Below are positions 63,267 to 64,000 of a stretch of 64,000 bases of DNA, one piece after another. The stretch is from the NCBI RefSeq assembly GCF_000807925.1, contig NZ_JRVC01000006.1, positions 124,001 to 188,000 of the forward strand, written 5' to 3'. The stretch is from Novosphingobium subterraneum. Lineage in GTDB: Bacteria; Pseudomonadota; Alphaproteobacteria; Sphingomonadales; Sphingomonadaceae. The notes under the pieces were generated by a model that did not search any database, was not told the DNA's origin, and saw only the letters and a program-made list of their open reading frames with translations. The position numbers were made by a program, and so were the translations under genes. Every line of letters begins with the position of its first letter. The first letter of the stretch is position 1.

Positions 63267-64000
63267 TCAGAGCTGGCGCATGTGCGGCGGAAGCAGCAAG
63301 CCTTCGCTGTCGGCGGCAATCAGCGGCGCGCACCAGGCCACTGCGCCAAGCCAGATGCACAGGCCGCCGAGCAGCATTCCCGGGAGGACCCAGGCAAGGC
63401 CCAGGAGGCAGAACACGCAGGCAACAAGCACATAGACGTCGCGCTTGAACAGGCGCTCCAGCGTCAGCGTCACGCTCTGCAGGATCGGACGACCTTCCAG
63501 CCTGCGCTCAAGCGCCGCGCGCAGAACATCGAAGCTGCCGCGCTTGGGGCCGATACGGACAAGGATGCTCATGGCCACGATGCCGCAGACCAGCAACACC
63601 ACGCAGGCCAGGGCAATCCAGCCATAATCCAAGCCATAGGTGCGGATGACGCCGGTCATCAGCCCGATCACGAAGCCGAGATTGGCCACCATGTCGCAGG
63701 CGGTATCGAGCAGCGCACCGCGCCGGCTCATCGCCCACGAGACGCGGGCAATGTCGCCATCGACGCAATCGGTGACGGAAACCGCCTGGAACAGGAAACC
63801 GCCCAGGGCCAGCCATTCCACGCCGCCCTGTCCCAGAATGACGGCCATCACCATGGCCAGCGCCAGGGTGAACCAGGTGATGGGGTCGGGACCAAGGCCG
63901 AACTTCATCGCCAGCGCGGACATGCGGAACGAAATCGGCCGGTTGATCCAGCGACCTACCGGTCCTTCAGTGGGCTTCAGCGTCGCGCGCAGCAGCGCCA
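63267..64000 (-). CDS. CDP-alcohol phosphotransferase, partial (cut by window end)
   Basis: The visible part has at least 243 residues with five to six hydrophobic segments and the full motif D-x2-DG-x2-AR-x8-G-x3-D-x3-D (TDCVDGDIARVSWAMSRRG, then ALLDTACD). This family makes phospholipids or inositol phosphodiesters from a CDP-activated alcohol. The frame runs open through the window edge (LKPTEGPVGRWINRPISFR), so an N-terminal domain, perhaps an IPCT-like one, may be missing. The ATG at 63923 is one possible internal start. Confidence 0.85.
   Translation of the reverse strand, partial: ALLRATLKPTEGPVGRWINRPISFRMSALAMKFGLGPDPITWFTLALAMVMAVILGQGGVEWLALGGFLFQAVSVTDCVDGDIARVSWAMSRRGALLDTACDMVANLGFVIGLMTGVIRTYGLDYGWIALACVVLLVCGIVAMSILVRIGPKRGSFDVLRAALERRLEGRPILQSVTLTLERLFKRDVYVLVACVFCLLGLAWVLPGMLLGGLCIWLGAVAWCAPLIAADSEGLLLPPHMRQL

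Noticed and set aside
1..64000. CRISPR arrays, insertion sequences, prophage or integrative elements
   Set aside because: No regularly spaced direct repeats, transposase or integrase proteins were seen, and the tRNA-Leu gene at the left edge has no visible integrase or duplicated 3' end beside it.

Overview
The window is GC-rich alphaproteobacterial chromosome, most likely a sphingomonad such as Novosphingobium or a relative. The host call is an inference. It rests on CarD-type and single-domain-globin genes, YqiJ/YqiK neighbours, an FdxA ferredoxin, DUF1491 and UPF0262 genes, and above all on the order mnmE-mnmG-rsmG-parA-parB and hemE / ppsR-maf-aroE-coaE-dnaQ. In alphaproteobacteria that order marks the replication-origin region. 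No insertion sequence, prophage, CRISPR array or rRNA operon was seen; almost everything is core chromosome.

Left part (1-24.5 kb): a tRNA-Leu(UAA); ihfB; a short GntR regulator divergent from a POT peptide transporter; NnrU-like protein convergent with dxs; a Zur-like regulator with an MFS transporter; lipoprotein MsrA behind a 46-aa small ORF; erpA-xth; a CBS protein; a Tat-exported Xaa-Pro peptidase; yqiJ-yqiK (flotillin); adenosine kinase; an Rrf2 regulator divergent from a flavohaemoglobin-like globin with a perfect 16-bp palindrome between them; dcd, cdd and a GH25-like protein; UPF0262 divergent from dnaB; rpoZ; and a dienelactone hydrolase.

Centre (24.5-47.3 kb): mnmE, mnmG, rsmG, parA and parB are tightly packed, the last four by ATGA overlaps, and are studded with parS-like centromere sites (two perfect TGTTTCACGTGAAACA copies, one TGTTCCACGTGGAACA copy, and three near-matches from 11.0 to 36.7 kb). 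Two acyl-CoA dehydrogenases, a PQQ sugar dehydrogenase, a Sua5-type enzyme, carD, fdxA, a Suv3-like helicase, rho, hemJ and hemE follow.

Origin (about 47.31-47.65 kb): a gene-free stretch between hemE and ppsR carries several DnaA-box-like 9-mers, an A+T-rich end and eight GANTC sites in 245 bp. I read it as oriC. Genes on both sides run away from it: minus strand from 47.3 down to 38.4 kb and plus strand from 47.65 to 54.3 kb. dnaA itself is not in the window.

Right part (47.6-64 kb): ppsR-maf-aroE-coaE-dnaQ, hpf and ptsN, a thioesterase, DUF1491 and a SleB-type hydrolase; then rpe-heparinase-like-purH; and finally an inositol module (CDP-alcohol phosphotransferase cut by the window end, two sugar/inositol-type nucleotidyltransferases, a HAD phosphatase and inositol-3-phosphate synthase). 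These could together make a CDP-inositol-derived phosphodiester or inositol lipid. This is the least expected metabolic unit here.
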